Source: Mycteria americana
Taxonomy: Eukaryota; Chordata; Aves; Ciconiiformes; Ciconiidae
Length of the DNA: 64,000 bases
Assembly (NCBI RefSeq): GCF_035582795.1
Contig: NC_134367.1
Location: 51,367,562-51,431,561, forward strand
Reading direction: 5' to 3'
Positions within the stretch are counted from its first letter, which is position 1; the number at the start of each line of letters is the position of its first letter. Below are positions 1 through 11,749 of this stretch, one piece after another. The notes beneath the pieces were generated by a model, which searched no databases, had not been told where the DNA came from, and worked only from the letters and a program-made list of their open reading frames with translations. The position numbers were made by a program, and so were the translations under genes.

Positions 1-2030
1 CCATTAAGTATACTTTATGGAAGTGAACTAAATCCCCTGAAGGTAACAGGGCTTTGCTGTTTTCAGTGTTATCAAATAAAAACATTTTGCTTCATTCAAT
101 TTTTAACAGAAATCATTGTTGTCTTATTCTCACCAACCATTTCCTGATGGTCTTCCTTATCCAAACCATCTTTTTATGGCTTGCATTTCTTTGCCAGGCT
201 TGTGTGGGTTCCCCGCCGTTTGCAGGAGGGGAGCGTGCCTTGGCCTCTAGTTTAAAGTACCCCAGATGTTTCCAAACTAATGCTAGGAATATTGGCTAGC
301 CTTAGTGACATGGGTTCAATCTGCAGCAGGAAAGGAGCCTCTGGGTACCCCTGGTCAGAGCCTAGCAAGAAGGGGTGATGCTGGGGAACTGGCTAAATCA
401 TCCCCTTTTCTACTGTGGGGTTTGGGTCAGCTCCCACTAGAGCTGGGCGCTGGGGGAGCCTGCGAGGCTGCCGACAGGTCCCAGGATGGCCAGGGATGAG
501 GAGATGGACGCGTGCCCGCCGAGGGCAGCCCCCGTCCCAGCAGCGAGCCCCTCGCTCGCCTGCCTCGTCCCAGCGGGGCTGGGTGAGGGAGCAGGCAGGA
601 GCCCAGCTGGCAGGGCTTGCCTGTCTCCTGTTCCCAGGCTGTGAGTGGCCAACCCTCCCACACCCCGCTTCCTCGCTTCGCCCTACAACCTGTGCTGTTT
701 CTTGCTTTTTTCCTTTTATTTTTTTTTATGTTACCTTAAACTCAAGGGAGGGAAGGCATCAGGGAGACATCTGTGAGAGGTGGCATCTCAGCCTCTGGAA
801 GCTTGGAGTGTCATCCAAGTACCATGATGGGGTCCTCTATGGTTTTTCCCTCTTAAACTTTTTTTTTTAAATAAATATCAAAAAACCAAATGTTTGTGTC
901 AAGCACAGAGCTAAGGGAATGGCTGAGGGAAAAGCATCCTATAGGAATTTCTTCTTTCGAGGTACTGTAGCCACCATCAAGCACCTGTACAGTCATGTGT
1001 TCCCAGCAGGTGAGAAACCTCAGGGCAAGGCGCTGATTGCCCAAGAAAGGAAATTGCCTCTTTCTACCCACTCTTTTCCACAAAACATAGGAAAGTCCTC
1101 ATTAAACATTTCCAATAAACAAAATAACAGAAATACCAGAGTTACTGTGCTACATCAATAAAACATTTATCAAAGCATTTTACCCTCTGCAGAGTTTCTG
1201 ATCCAATTCAGCACATGTACTTTTTCTGTTGATAGATTTTTTTCCTGTCCCTCTTCCACACTCCAACATTAAAAAGCTCGTGCCCCTGCCAGCCTTTCCG
1301 ATCTGAAGAACACGTGCATCAGCTAAATAACTTTTATGATGGGGCAGAGGGGCTCTGCCTTATCAGGAAAATCAGTGTGACATTTGAATTAAAATAAAAA
1401 GTCACCGGCAGCCAGAGAGGACTGGGAGACACCTCATCTAAATAAGATCACAAAGCCTGACCTTGCAAATCTCCACTGGTGTCAGATGAGGCTGGAGCCC
1501 AGGAAGTTGTGCTGATTTACACCACCGGCTGACTGAGCCCGGTGTGCTTAGCTGGACCAGGGACTGGCAGCACAGTGTGGTGGAGGATGCTGTACGTACT
1601 CCTGTAGCACAAAGACACTTCTTAGGCTGCCCTGCTCCCACAAATAACGTCCCCGCGCTTGCCAAGCGTTTGCTACTTAACCCCCCTTTACGTGCTTTAC
1701 ATTTCCCATTGTGCCTTTATTCCATTTGAAAAGCCCTTGGTCTATCCTTCAGCAAAGTGTCTATAGAAGCCTCTTGAAATAAACCCAGGATTAATAAGAA
1801 ATCCTCCCCCAAGCAGAGAATTCAAACAACTTTCCTCCTGCAGCTCGCCAAATTAACTTTATATTCCTGCCGCAAGCCTTGCATGCACCAAAACCAAAAG
1901 CAACTTCTTTCCGCCAGACCGCTGCCGTTAGATGAACCCGAGGCAAAGAAACCACTGCTCGCAGCCATTCACCAGCTACGGAAAGGCAAACGGCGCCCAG
2001 ATCTGAAAGGCTGAGTTACTCACTGAACCA
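1..2030. other. Left-edge intergenic DNA, no gene recognised
   Basis: Mixed composition, with a GC-rich patch at about 460-670 and AT-rich flanks. Small ORFs (up to 151 codons) show no recognised domain or conserved motif. The left edge cuts into unknown DNA. I see no splice-bounded exon. Confidence 0.5.
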
Positions 2031-2039
2031 CGCCGGGCT

Positions 2040-2560
2040 TCACCCTCTGCCAGTGAGCGGTGGGCTGCGGGCTGGGGCGGCGGCGGAGGCTTGGGAAGTT
2101 AGGGAGGGACTGGCAGGGCTAGCTGGGCGCGCGCACGCATTTCATCCCCGTGCTCTGTCCTCTCTCAAAGTTGCCTTTAAAACACCTGAAAAGACAAACA
2201 CAAACAACTCTGCTAAAGTATGCTCCTCGGCGACTCTCACAAGCGAGATGCCTGTTAGTCTCGCAGGGAAAACCCAGCATATAAACAGCATCGCTCCCTT
2301 CGGTTTTCAGTTAAGGATAAAAATTCAACTTAGCATCTGGTTTGAAGATATGAGGAGATTATAATTAAAGTAATTGCTGTATGAACTATACTGGTATAGA
2401 TACTGCCTGCTATGTATATTGCAAAATAAGTTGCTTTTAAAATGGAAGAGGCATTTACCTGGCAGCAAAAAAAAAACCCCGGCTTGGATTCAGGTTTGGA
2501 AAAGCCCAAAGCCGCTCTGCATGCAGAGTGCTCTGTAGTCAGAAGTCTTCATCAACTAGT
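2040..2560. other. GC-rich patch followed by AT-rich block
   Basis: 2040-2160 is rich in GGCGG and GCGCGCGC. It then turns AT-rich, with TTATAATTAAAGTAATTGC and similar runs at 2360-2440. There is no recognised gene. It resembles regulatory or non-coding DNA near a promoter. Confidence 0.4.
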
Positions 2561-2561
2561 G

Positions 2562-2608
2562 CACACAGACACACAGACACACAGACACACAGACACACAG
2601 ACACACGC
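2562..2608 (+). repeat. Octamer microsatellite (ACACAGAC)n
   Basis: About five tandem copies of an 8-bp unit ACACAGAC, ending in CACACGCACCC. It lies between an AT-rich stretch and a GC-rich stretch in the left intergenic region. Confidence 0.9.
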
Positions 2609-2796
2609 ACCCGCGGATCCGCTGCCCCTCTCCTCACACCGACCGCTCCCCGGGCTGGGCAAGGGTGTGCTTTGGTGAAGACTCTCCAGCTGAGGAGCTG
2701 AAAAGTTACCATACAGACAAGCAGAACGAGAACTGCTCCAACAAGGCTCAACGACAAACATCAGGCAGAGAAGAAGAAGCATGCTTTCCCCTTACC

Positions 2797-3300
2797 TATT
2801 GCTTAGGTTAAAACACTGAGCAGGGTCTTTAGAGAGCCCGGGCACTGGGACCCAAAGGGCAGAGGACTTTCAGCACAGTCACACAGACCCCGGCAAAAGC
2901 CGTCTTCTCCCTGTCTCTTAGCATAGTGCAAGTCTCCAGCAGCTCAGCTCTCCAGCTGCAAACATCTCATTAGACTAATGCATTCAGCACAGGCAGAAAA
3001 CTCGATTTACCATAGCTACAGCAATGAATTTCCATTACGATGACAGCTTCAACCACATCATGTCCGGAAAAGCAGCCAACCACTGCCTTTTAAAGAACAC
3101 ACACATTTTACATGCAGAAGACGAGGCCTGCGCGTCGGGTTTCCTTTCTCTTCGCAGCTACACCTAGAAAAAAAATGCCGTTTCTTTTTATTTCAGAAAC
3201 TCCGCAAGCTGAAAGGTAAAGGCGTTTGAACTCTCCCCCCGCCCCCCAGCAGTATCCTTCGCAATAGCGTGCGCTGGGCTGCGATGCGCGGAAGGGGTGT
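2797..3300 (-). other. Possible 5' non-coding exon ending at a strong donor
   Basis: On the minus strand AATAG|GTAAGG, a near-consensus donor, has its last exon base at 2796. CpG-rich DNA suited to a start site lies upstream at 3.1-3.5 kb. Two of the three frames just before the donor hold stops, so a 5' UTR exon is more likely than coding. The start is a guess. It would fit SCML4 by gene order, but this is speculative. Confidence 0.2.
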
Positions 3301-3600
3301 TTGCAACATTTCGGGTTTCGCTACCCCTCCTCTGTTGCCATGGAAACCGGAGTGTAGCATCAGCCCTTTGTCCCGCTCCTGCAGCAGCCTGGCCCGATGC
3401 TGAGCTTACGTGATGCCACGGGCGGGAAGGACCAGTCGCTTCGTTTTGGAGAATTTACGTGGAAACCAGGGGGGATAGCGCTTGGGAGCTTTTTGCCGGC
3501 GACACTAGGCGTGCGTGTACGGCGTTGCTCGTGCACACACACGCGCGCCTCTACAGAAACACACAGAGTTGGCTGTGTGGATAATTTTACAGGTATAGCC
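3120..3600. promoter_or_regulatory. CpG-rich, promoter-like segment
   Basis: CpG is frequent here (GCGCGTCGGG, GCGTGCGCTGGGCTGCGATGC, CGGCGTTGCTCG), in contrast to most of the window. It contains an RFX X-box and lies 0.3-0.8 kb upstream, in minus-strand sense, of a good splice donor. It could be the CpG-island promoter of a minus-strand gene. SCML4 is the candidate from vertebrate gene order. No transcript evidence is available. Confidence 0.4.
3334..3347. promoter_or_regulatory. RFX X-box GTTGCCATGGAAAC
   Basis: Differs by one base from the palindromic RFX site GTTGCCATGGCAAC. Such sites are bound by RFX family factors and are typical of promoters of ciliary and some immune genes. It sits in the most CpG-rich part of the segment. 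Confidence 0.55.
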
Positions 3601-3609
3601 AGGCAATGA

Positions 3610-5370
3610 TATCCATAATATGGAGAAATATCAGTTATCGCAGCCGTGCCATGGCATTCGGGCAGGATGCAGGAGCGGCTTTTCGCTGCATTTCCAGTCA
3701 CTCATCACAGAAGGCACCAGGTCTTCCCTTATTTAGCACAGAACTAGCAGCTCTGGCCACCAAACAAACAAAAAAAAAATCTGTAATACATATAATAAAT
3801 AACAATCATAATAATCCTGCCGTGCTCCATTGACTGTGCTAGATCCAATCATCCCAGCAAAGGGGGTTGTCGCAGTTGTTTGCGAGTGTTGCACAGCTCC
3901 CCACTGCCCACTTCGCACGCTTACATATATTGTTACTCAGTATTTATCGCCGAGCCAAAGTGTGCTCCTCACCTCTCTTTGCTTCCACTCCTGCGAGCGC
4001 CTCATCAGACGGGCTTGCAGCCCTGGGCACTGGTTCTGCTGGTTTTGTGGTCCCTGCACACTGCTTTTGTGCTAGCCTGGCTTCACGGGTTTTAGGGGAT
4101 TTACTTTGGACTTGTCACCACAGAAGATGAGATGAACATTAAGCCTGTTGTATTTACCAAGGAAGAAGAGGAAAAGGAAGGAAGCCCAGATCCCGGACCG
4201 TTCTTACCGATAAGAGCCGGGGCTGTGCTGGTGCCCTTCCCTGGTGACGGGGAAGAGGGCAAACATCTGCCCACCAGTGACTGCGAGCAAGGTGAGATGC
4301 TCAAGCTCACACCACCGGTCCCTTGCAGGCACAATGAGGTCAGGAGGATGGCTGGGGTGTTTATTTCTTTCTTAAAATCGTGGCTAGAGAAAAACCTTGT
4401 ACATTTAAAGAAAAAAAAAATTAAAGTTTGGTAGATCCAGGAGAAACAAGGCAGCACTTTTTCTCTTTTGTTTTGCTTGCATTGCTATAAATTTGACAGA
4501 CATTGTAGGTGTGAAAAAATGTATTATCAGCACAGAAATGAACAACTGTTTTCTGTCTTCCGCTACTGGTGTATGAAACCTGTGGTACTCGCAAACACGC
4601 TGGGTAAGGAAGTACCCAAGCGCTCCTTAGCCCAGCCTTCATCCTGGCAGAGTCCTTTAATCCCCCTTTTTCCCCCTTCTCTTTTTTCTTTTTGGAAAAA
4701 ATCAAGGTCAGTGGGCCAGCACTCGTGGATTGCCATACCAGAGTAAAATGGCGGGAACTGGAGCACCATGCAAATTCCAGTTTCAAGTTCCCGAATAGGA
4801 TAAATGGGGAAAAGTATTAGTGATTAAGAAAAACCATGACGGAATCTTTTGAAAAGCCTCTCTTCTCTTTTAAGCTGTTTAAAATTTTGAGCATGAGTCT
4901 TAGCCATCCTTGTCGTTTCACATCGCCTCAGCAGACGCGTTGCTGCCGTGGCTTGTCACACCCGGTGCTGTTGGTTGTGTCACACCACGTTACCGATGTC
5001 ATCTAGCACGGGCGGGCTGGCACAACAGCACAGTGCGGAGGCATCAGCTGCAGCCTCTCGCAAAAAATATGATATTAATACAATGCAACACAATAGCAAA
5101 GTGTTGGGGAGGGGATTGGAAATTTTTCTTTTTCATCGTTGTTGTTGTTAATGCCATGAGTAATTTTGCAGGCCTCAAACCAGCCAAATCCCCACTGCTT
5201 TGGGAGCAAGTTTTGCTCGGTTAAGGATCGCAGAGTTCTTTGGAATGTGCTCTTTGCAGGGCTTATTTGACAGCCTTGAATTTAAAGTTTAATTTAAAGA
5301 GCCTGGAATTTTGGTTTAAAACATACAGCTGGTCTGGAGGGCAGCTTAACTTAAAAGGCAAGGGAGGATG
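3610..5370. other. Intergenic DNA, no gene recognised
   Basis: Moderate GC with several pyrimidine and A runs. Overlapping small ORFs in all frames show nothing recognisable. An AT-rich stretch with repeated TTTAAA lies at 5279-5325. Confidence 0.5.
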
Positions 5371-5379
5371 AGATAACGT

Positions 5380-8060
5380 TGGAGGAACGGTTCGAAGCAT
5401 TTACATGGGCTATGAAGTCAAATGCAAGGCTCATTTCCAGATCTCAGGTGCCACAAGAGAGGGGCAAGGGGCAAAGGGAGACGGGCCAGCGGTGGGGCCG
5501 AGGGGAAGGTGCCGCCCAGGACGGTCGTTCAGGGAACGGTGTTTGCGTGCTCGCGGCACGCTCGCGCGAGCCCCAGGTGCCCCGTGAGCAGCCGCGGTGG
5601 CCCATTGGTGAGCTTCAACCCAGGGCTGGCCCTTCCGGCCCGAGGCTTGCCCACGCCACTCTGCCACGTGCAGAGAGATGTGCCTGGCTGCGGGGCCGGG
5701 GGGAGATGGAGGAGGTGGGGGAGCTTTAAATCGCCGCCCAAATAAGTCTGCCCACCAAACAATAGAAACACGGTGAAGCGAAGTAACCACTCGCTTCATC
5801 TCCAAAGAGAAATGAAAAAGGTGACAAAGTGTGTGTGTGGGGGAAATGAAGTCTTGTTTACCCGAGGCCCTGGGTGTCAGCTAGCCTCAAAAACACTAAA
5901 ACACTTTCCTCTGTAGGCATAGGGTTTGCAAATGCAGACAATACTGCAGATAAATATTAAGGATCTCTGCACGGAGAGGCAGGCGACAGCAGAGCAAGGA
6001 GCACGACTGAAGTCTCCTGCCTCCTGTCGCTGCTTTGACAAATATTAGCACCACGGGCCACTGTCAATCTGCAAAAATTATTTTTAAATACAATTCTTTT
6101 TCATTGTGTCCTCCATCCCCCTCTGTGCTCTTTTCATCAGTGTCCTGCTACTTCTCTTTCACCTATTTTTTATCGATTATTTTTCAACCCTTCCCTCTGC
6201 TGCTTCTCCTCACAGCCTCCTCCGAACAGGAACAGACCCCAGGCGTGGGAGTGAAGCTTTTGGGGCAGGCGGTGGCACGGTGAGAAACACGAGTTTCTCA
6301 GTGCGGGATTAGTCCCTAGCTCGCCCGGTCTCCTGGGTGCAAGGCTTTGCTTGTCTGCCTCCAGACTAGCTGGGTATTTTTCTGTGCCATGGATACTAAT
6401 TTTACCCTAATTTTACCCTTGGCCACCTGAAGTCACATCTGAAATACCAGCAGCCACACCAAAGCCCTGCCCTGCTGTCTGCTGTGGGCTCCTCTTTTGC
6501 TAGCGACATTGGTTGGGGTCGCAGATCCCCATCGCCATCCACGTGGATATGGGGAACAGGTACGGGAACAGCGCTGAGCCCCAGCGTAATCTCTGTCACC
6601 CCCCCTAGATGCCCTGAAACACCCCCAAAGAGGGCCTCACCCACCAGCTCTTGCTGAACCGCCCAGGCCATTTTGGACCGAGGACAAACCTGGCCACGGC
6701 TGGGCTTTCCCAGCGAGGGACGAGCATCCCGGCGGTTGCCACCCACGCAGGAGCGTGCCGGATCCTGGCCTCGCACCATCGTCCCTCCCCAGCCGCTTGC
6801 TCCCCAGCACACCCAGCCCCGCAGCCCCGCGGGATGGCACACAGCGATCCACTGCTCTCCATCCACCACCAACGTTAATAAGCTCCCACAGACTGTCATT
6901 TTATTTCAGGCATTACCCTATGATTTAAATAATTCGATTCTTTAAACAATTACATTCAATTACCTTCAGATTTCCATGAAATCAGAAAGCATTCAGGGTA
7001 AGTGAGACAGGAAATTAAGTATCCTGAAACAGCCTAAGCGTGTGCAGCCCTACCTGCTATTTGGGCAGAAGACGAGCAGGGCGGGGGGGTGGCTTGGAGA
7101 ACTTCTTTCTGCCACCAGCAAAAGCCCGGCTGCGGGGGTGACATTCACCCCGTCAGTCACCACTGCACAAAAGGCAGCGGTGACAGCAGCGGGTCTTTTG
7201 GGGCAGCTGCCTGCCCGGGTTGTGCCCTGTATGTGATTTTTTTCCCTGCATCTTTCTTTATTAGGTATTTCAGTTTAACAAGATTTTTACCTATAAATCT
7301 TTCCGGGGGCTGAATCAATCTCGTGACACCCGCCCCGACCCTCTTCAACCCCCCTGTGCTTGTGTAGATACAGTTGGTTAAGTTATGATGTGGTCCGGTT
7401 TAAGGGAATGAATTTAAACAATTACCTTAATTACAAGAGCGGTATCATCTTTCAAGCAAGCGGGTCTCCAGGGAGGACAGCTGCTGAGAAGTCATTTAGA
7501 CGCGTGAGCCTTTGAAAACAGCGGTGAGAGGGGCTGTGACTCCAGCCCTGGCTGCCCCTGCTCCCCGCTCGCACCCCGGCTCCTTCCCACTTACCCAGCG
7601 GAGGAGGCGAGGTGGGATGGCAGAGCTTGGGCAAGCAAGAAATCCCCCGGCTTTCCGGGGGGAAATGCCGGGGCCCCAGACCACTTGCCAGGCACCCCCT
7701 GCCCAGCCCAGCCCTGGAGGTCACCTTTCATTTAGGCACGTTGCTAAATTTGAGTAAAGCGGCGGAGACTTGCTGATGCGCCCCAGCAATTTGCTCAGGA
7801 GGCTGAGCTGAAAATAAAGCCCATGCCTGAGGCAAAGGGAAACTCCTAAATAAAAGCCTGGCAGCAGCCTGGGTGGGCAAGGGGTGGCAGGGCAGGGTTG
7901 CCATCCCGCTCAGACGCCCACCCGGTCCAGCCCGTGCCCGCCGGCCGCCCCGCAGCCCCCTTTGCCCCCGGGACGAGCTCTGGGCCAGCTCTGCCTCCTC
8001 CGTCCCCCGGCGCGGCAGCCCCTGCAAGGTCACCCGGACACCTGCCTGCCCCGACCCACT
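5380..8060. other. GC-rich intergenic blocks, no gene recognised
   Basis: GC- and CpG-rich blocks at 5460-5730, 6650-6860 and 7500-8060 are separated by AT-rich DNA (5930-6180, 6890-7020, 7230-7450). ORFs up to 165 codons occur in the GC-rich blocks because stop codons are rare there. None shows a domain, compositional constraint or exon boundaries. Confidence 0.5.
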
Positions 8061-8064
8061 CTCG

Positions 8065-8210
8065 CTTGAGGACCTGATTATTTCCCAAATCACTAAACAT
8101 CAGGAGCAGCTTTGTAATTTGCTTGGTTCTTTATTACATTTATTGATTTTAAAATATTTTAACGGCTCCTTTATTGCTGTGTTAAAGAGCTCGGATAGGC
8201 AATAAAGTCA
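8065..8210. other. AT-rich block resembling conserved non-coding DNA
   Basis: A sharply bounded AT-rich stretch with homeodomain-like cores (TTATTTCCCAAATC, GTAATTTGCTTGG, TTTATTGATTTTAAA) in the middle of GC-rich DNA. It resembles a conserved enhancer element in look only; conservation cannot be tested here. Confidence 0.3.
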
Positions 8211-8219
8211 CATGGCATC

Positions 8220-11040
8220 CTGAGTGATAAAAGAAATAATCCTTTGAGCTGCAGAAACTGTGCCTTCTCCCTTCCCCTCTGAGCTTCTTTCAAGCAAAAA
8301 ACCAAGAGCAACTGCACCCAAAAGACAAGTGCCTGGGCAAAATCCCCGCACCCAAAGCAGGCAGGTAGAATAAGGTGTAATAAGCCATAGCCAAAACTCT
8401 GGAGCACCAAAGCAACCTGCTGCAGCTAAGAAACAAAGAAACCTTATTCATCCCCCTAGGTTAAGGTGCTTTACGCACATGGTCATTTTTTATATGTTTG
8501 TTTATACGACTGAGGTGACTGAGGCCATGGACCATCTCTGTCTGTCCAGCGTCAGCAGTGATGCTAAAACAGCGATGCACCTCCGGGTCCAGCGCAAGCA
8601 GGTGGCACCGGTGCCGGCGGGGGTGTAACACGCTGACTTGCTTATCTGCAAGTCTTTTCTAATGAGACTCCCCTGAGACCCAGCATACAGCGACCTGCTG
8701 GGGCAGAGCCGAAGCGGCCGGGCTGCCGGGCTCCTGCCCCCCGCCACGCACCCGGTGCCTGCTCCAGACAAATGGTGCTGCCCCGGTGCAGCGTCCGCAT
8801 CCCTCGGAGAGGTGGCTCTGGTGCTGGCATAGGGAAAAGCTGCGGGGTGCGGGGGAAGGAGCCCCGCTCTCCCCTCCGGCCCCTGGCCCCACTTCCAGCC
8901 CTGTGCATGTCACCCTGTGGGGTAACAGCCTCGCCATTCAGCACCTGGGTGCAGCTGGAGGCTTCACCCGTGCTGTCGGCAACCCGGCAAACCCTCCTGT
9001 GAAGGGGGAGAAGCGGCAGAGGCACGGCCCCGCAGGGACGCGGTGCCAGCCTTGGGCCTCTGCGCTGGCAAGCGTTGCTGTACGGCTGACAGAGGTCCTG
9101 CTGGCTCCTGAATCGGCATCTCTGAAGGCTTTTCCCAGGAGAATGGACACACTGCCGTGGCATGGCACAGCCCAGCGTCTTCGTTCAGCACTAACTCAGC
9201 AGATGCTAAGCAGAGGAGCTTGCTCCAGGAACGCTGAGATGGATGGCAATTACCGCATTTCGTTCCACGGAAGGATGAAGGAAGAGTCAGGATTAGTTTT
9301 TTGCATGACTTTCTGCTGCTAATTACATGAGAAGTGCCTGACAAGGGTAAGGCGTTGAAAGGCTGAATTAGAAACTCTTTGCTGAGTACGCACCGGAACT
9401 GTTATTTGTGGGGCAACGCACTGAAACATTAGCTTTTTCTTGTAAGGACCACAATAATAGGCAGAGAGAGGGTTTTCATGCAGCCAGTATACTTTTCTCC
9501 CCCGCAGATACTGTGACTGCCACCGGGCATAACCAGCACCGTGCTCCCCTCGGGCCGGCCAGGGCAGAGCCAGGGGTGACATTTCCCTCCCGTGCCCGGA
9601 GCGCAGGGCATGGCACGAAAGGCACTTGCCCCCACAGCGATGCTTGCGGGACGGAGCAGGGAGCTGGGGTGCCATTTGGGTGCGTGTTTTACAGCAGCTC
9701 GTACCTCGCAGAGTCCCAGAGGCTTGCACGCTGCTTTTACGGGGAAAATTCAATCATCCTTTTACCATCATGGAAAACAAAATGATTTAAACAGCGTTTA
9801 GGATACCTTTCCTAAAAGAGTATCTTTCCTAAATGGGATTTTCCTGATTCTGGGAAATTTCCAGGAGTTGATTCACCAGCATCTTAGCTCTAAGTTTTGG
9901 CTTTTGTATAGTGAGGGATTGTGAGCTGGGAAGTGTTGTCCTCTAACAAATATAAAGGCTCTATTTTAACAAATAAAATATCATAGTACAATAATAAATT
10001 CAATGAATAGCTCGATGTAATGATAACAGAAGCAGCGATCTAAACATTTCCTATTTTGAGCATCTTTCTTATATAACTTGGCTCAAATAGCATAGCTTTC
10101 TGCAGTAGAGATAACTGGCTCTGGGCAGTAATGAAAAAAAAATCTCCAGATGAGGGTTTTTGTTCCTTGGATTACTCTGCTGCTTTTACAGCCATTTCCA
10201 CCCCAGGGTCTCCCCAGACACTTAACCCATTAAACACCTACAGCTCGGCAGCAGCCGGCAGCTCCCTGCTCGGCAGCGGGCGACCCCGGCCAGCAAACCC
10301 CGTTCCCGTGCGAGGTACCACCGGATTTCGTTAATCGGCTCCCATTCAGCACGCGGGCGGCGCAGGTGCCCACGCTCGGCTTCCCAGCCTGTCTGTCCCT
10401 GCCTTACAGACGCAAAGCCTGAGCTGCCGGGCTTGCTGCATGGATGCGACTGAAAGAGAGGCAATGGCAAGCTGCTGTTGGGCAGAGGGGGGATCGAACG
10501 AGGCTCTTCTCCCTCCCCAGCAGCCGCCACGGTGCATGCCGTGCCCTTGTGTGGGCCCTGCCCCCTCGGGCCAGGGCAGGATCGTGCCCTCCCCGGCTTC
10601 CCCCTCTCCTCCCTCGGGCTTGGAAAACTACTCTGGCACTAGGAAAGCAGATGTTATTCCCATCCTGGAAAATACGGCGCTCCTGAGAGCGTGTTAGTAC
10701 AGAAGTCGTGGAGGGAATAGCGCTGAAGATGCTGGGCAGGGGGGTGATAGCGGCCGATGCGTGTCGCACCTGAGGGGGATGAAGGCCAAGAAAGCCATTC
10801 CCAGCCAAGGGTTCAGTCCCAAAATTTTGGTCTCCAAACGTTAATGACTGCAGCGGGGAGAAAACTACGCTTCCGCCGCGGGTCCCCCCCGCAGCCACAT
10901 CACTGCACGGCCACGTCACGCGCAAAGCCTCTCTTCCCCAGGCTGAACACTCGCTCGCACGCCAGGGAGAGAGGGACGACGAGGCGCGACGGTGCCATCT
11001 CCCGACTCCTGCGAGAGGATGGCTGCTCTCACTAGCTGGG
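8220..11040. other. Intergenic DNA with GC-rich blocks, no gene recognised
   Basis: GC-rich blocks lie at 8580-9180, 9490-9720 and 10250-11040, with AT-rich DNA between. The longest minus-strand ORF (239 codons, 10404-11123) has no recognisable domain and lies in CpG-rich DNA, so it is taken as chance. Confidence 0.5.
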
Positions 11041-11044
11041 GCGG

Positions 11045-11400
11045 GCTCAGCTGCCACCCGCAAGCAAAACTCGTCAGAGAGAAAGCCATTAATAGCAATT
11101 TCATATAATAAAATTTTATACAAATGTCCAAGTCCAGTAGATTTGATTTTTCGCCATAGCTAAAAGAGCAATAAAGAGATATGTCTCTATATAAGCTATG
11201 TTTGCATACTCCTTTTCCTTAATTCAATATAAAAAATAAAATCGGTTGCTATCCAAATTCACTGTAATTATCTTTTTTCTCTTGGCAAGTGCTATTTTTA
11301 GTCAATACGCATGCATAGTCATACTACAGCATAGCTATTTTTTAAATTACATATGCCGGCGTAGTTTATAGATTTTAATTAGCTGGGGAGTTGGATAGCC
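11045..11400. other. AT-rich block resembling conserved non-coding DNA
   Basis: About 350 bp of complex, non-repetitive AT-rich sequence (AGCCATTAATAGCAATTTC, AATTAGCTGG, GTTTGCATAC) directly beside GC-rich DNA. TAATTA-type and octamer-like GTTTGCAT cores suggest an enhancer. This is inference from appearance. Confidence 0.3.
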
Positions 11401-11661
11401 ATCAGCAGTCAGGAGCTGTATGTTGTTTGCATACAAACTCAGTTGAGAAACTTCCCCACACAACATCTGCTTGCACGACCGAGGAGGAGCAGACCCTCTC
11501 CGGCAGCCAAACCCTGGCACAGTCCAGAGCCTGTTGAATGGTAATCGTGATCCAAGGGCCCAAATGCCACGGCTCTTCACTTGGAGGAGAGAAGGGGGGC
11601 CTGGGTGGAAGAGGGTACTTCAGTGATGAGCGTGGATTTAGGAACATAAAATGTTCCTAAC

Positions 11662-11748
11662 TTCCCAAAAACCTGTTTCCAAAACCAAAAACCTGTTTCC
11701 AAAAACCTGTTCCCAAAACCAGAAATGTTCCCTCTTCCCAAAAACCTG
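11662..11748 (+). repeat. Short minisatellite based on CCAAAAACCTGTTTCC
   Basis: About five imperfect units of 14-20 bp, each containing AAAACC and mostly AACCTGT. The ORF translations across it repeat a GFW-type motif only because the DNA repeats; no protein is implied. Confidence 0.85.
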
Positions 11749-11749
11749 A

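Noticed and set aside
2562..2608. Possible CRISPR-like or other spaced repeat array
   Set aside because: The units are directly adjacent 8-mers without spacers; it is a plain microsatellite in a vertebrate genome.
3024..3167. 47-codon ORF starting MNFHYDDSFNHIMSGK near the CpG-rich segment
   Set aside because: Looks protein-like at its start but is short and unrecognised, with no promoter or splice context on the plus strand.
6402..6899. 165-codon minus-strand ORF
   Set aside because: A Gly/Trp/Arg-rich translation of GC-rich DNA, with no domain and no support from splice signals.
8786..9322. 178-codon plus-strand ORF and 173-codon minus-strand ORF over the same bases
   Set aside because: Both strands are open because of GC content. 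Neither shows a recognisable motif.
10404..11123. 239-codon minus-strand ORF
   Set aside because: It lies in CpG- and GC-rich DNA where stops are rare. It has no recognised domain and no exon boundaries, and overlaps open frames on the other strand.
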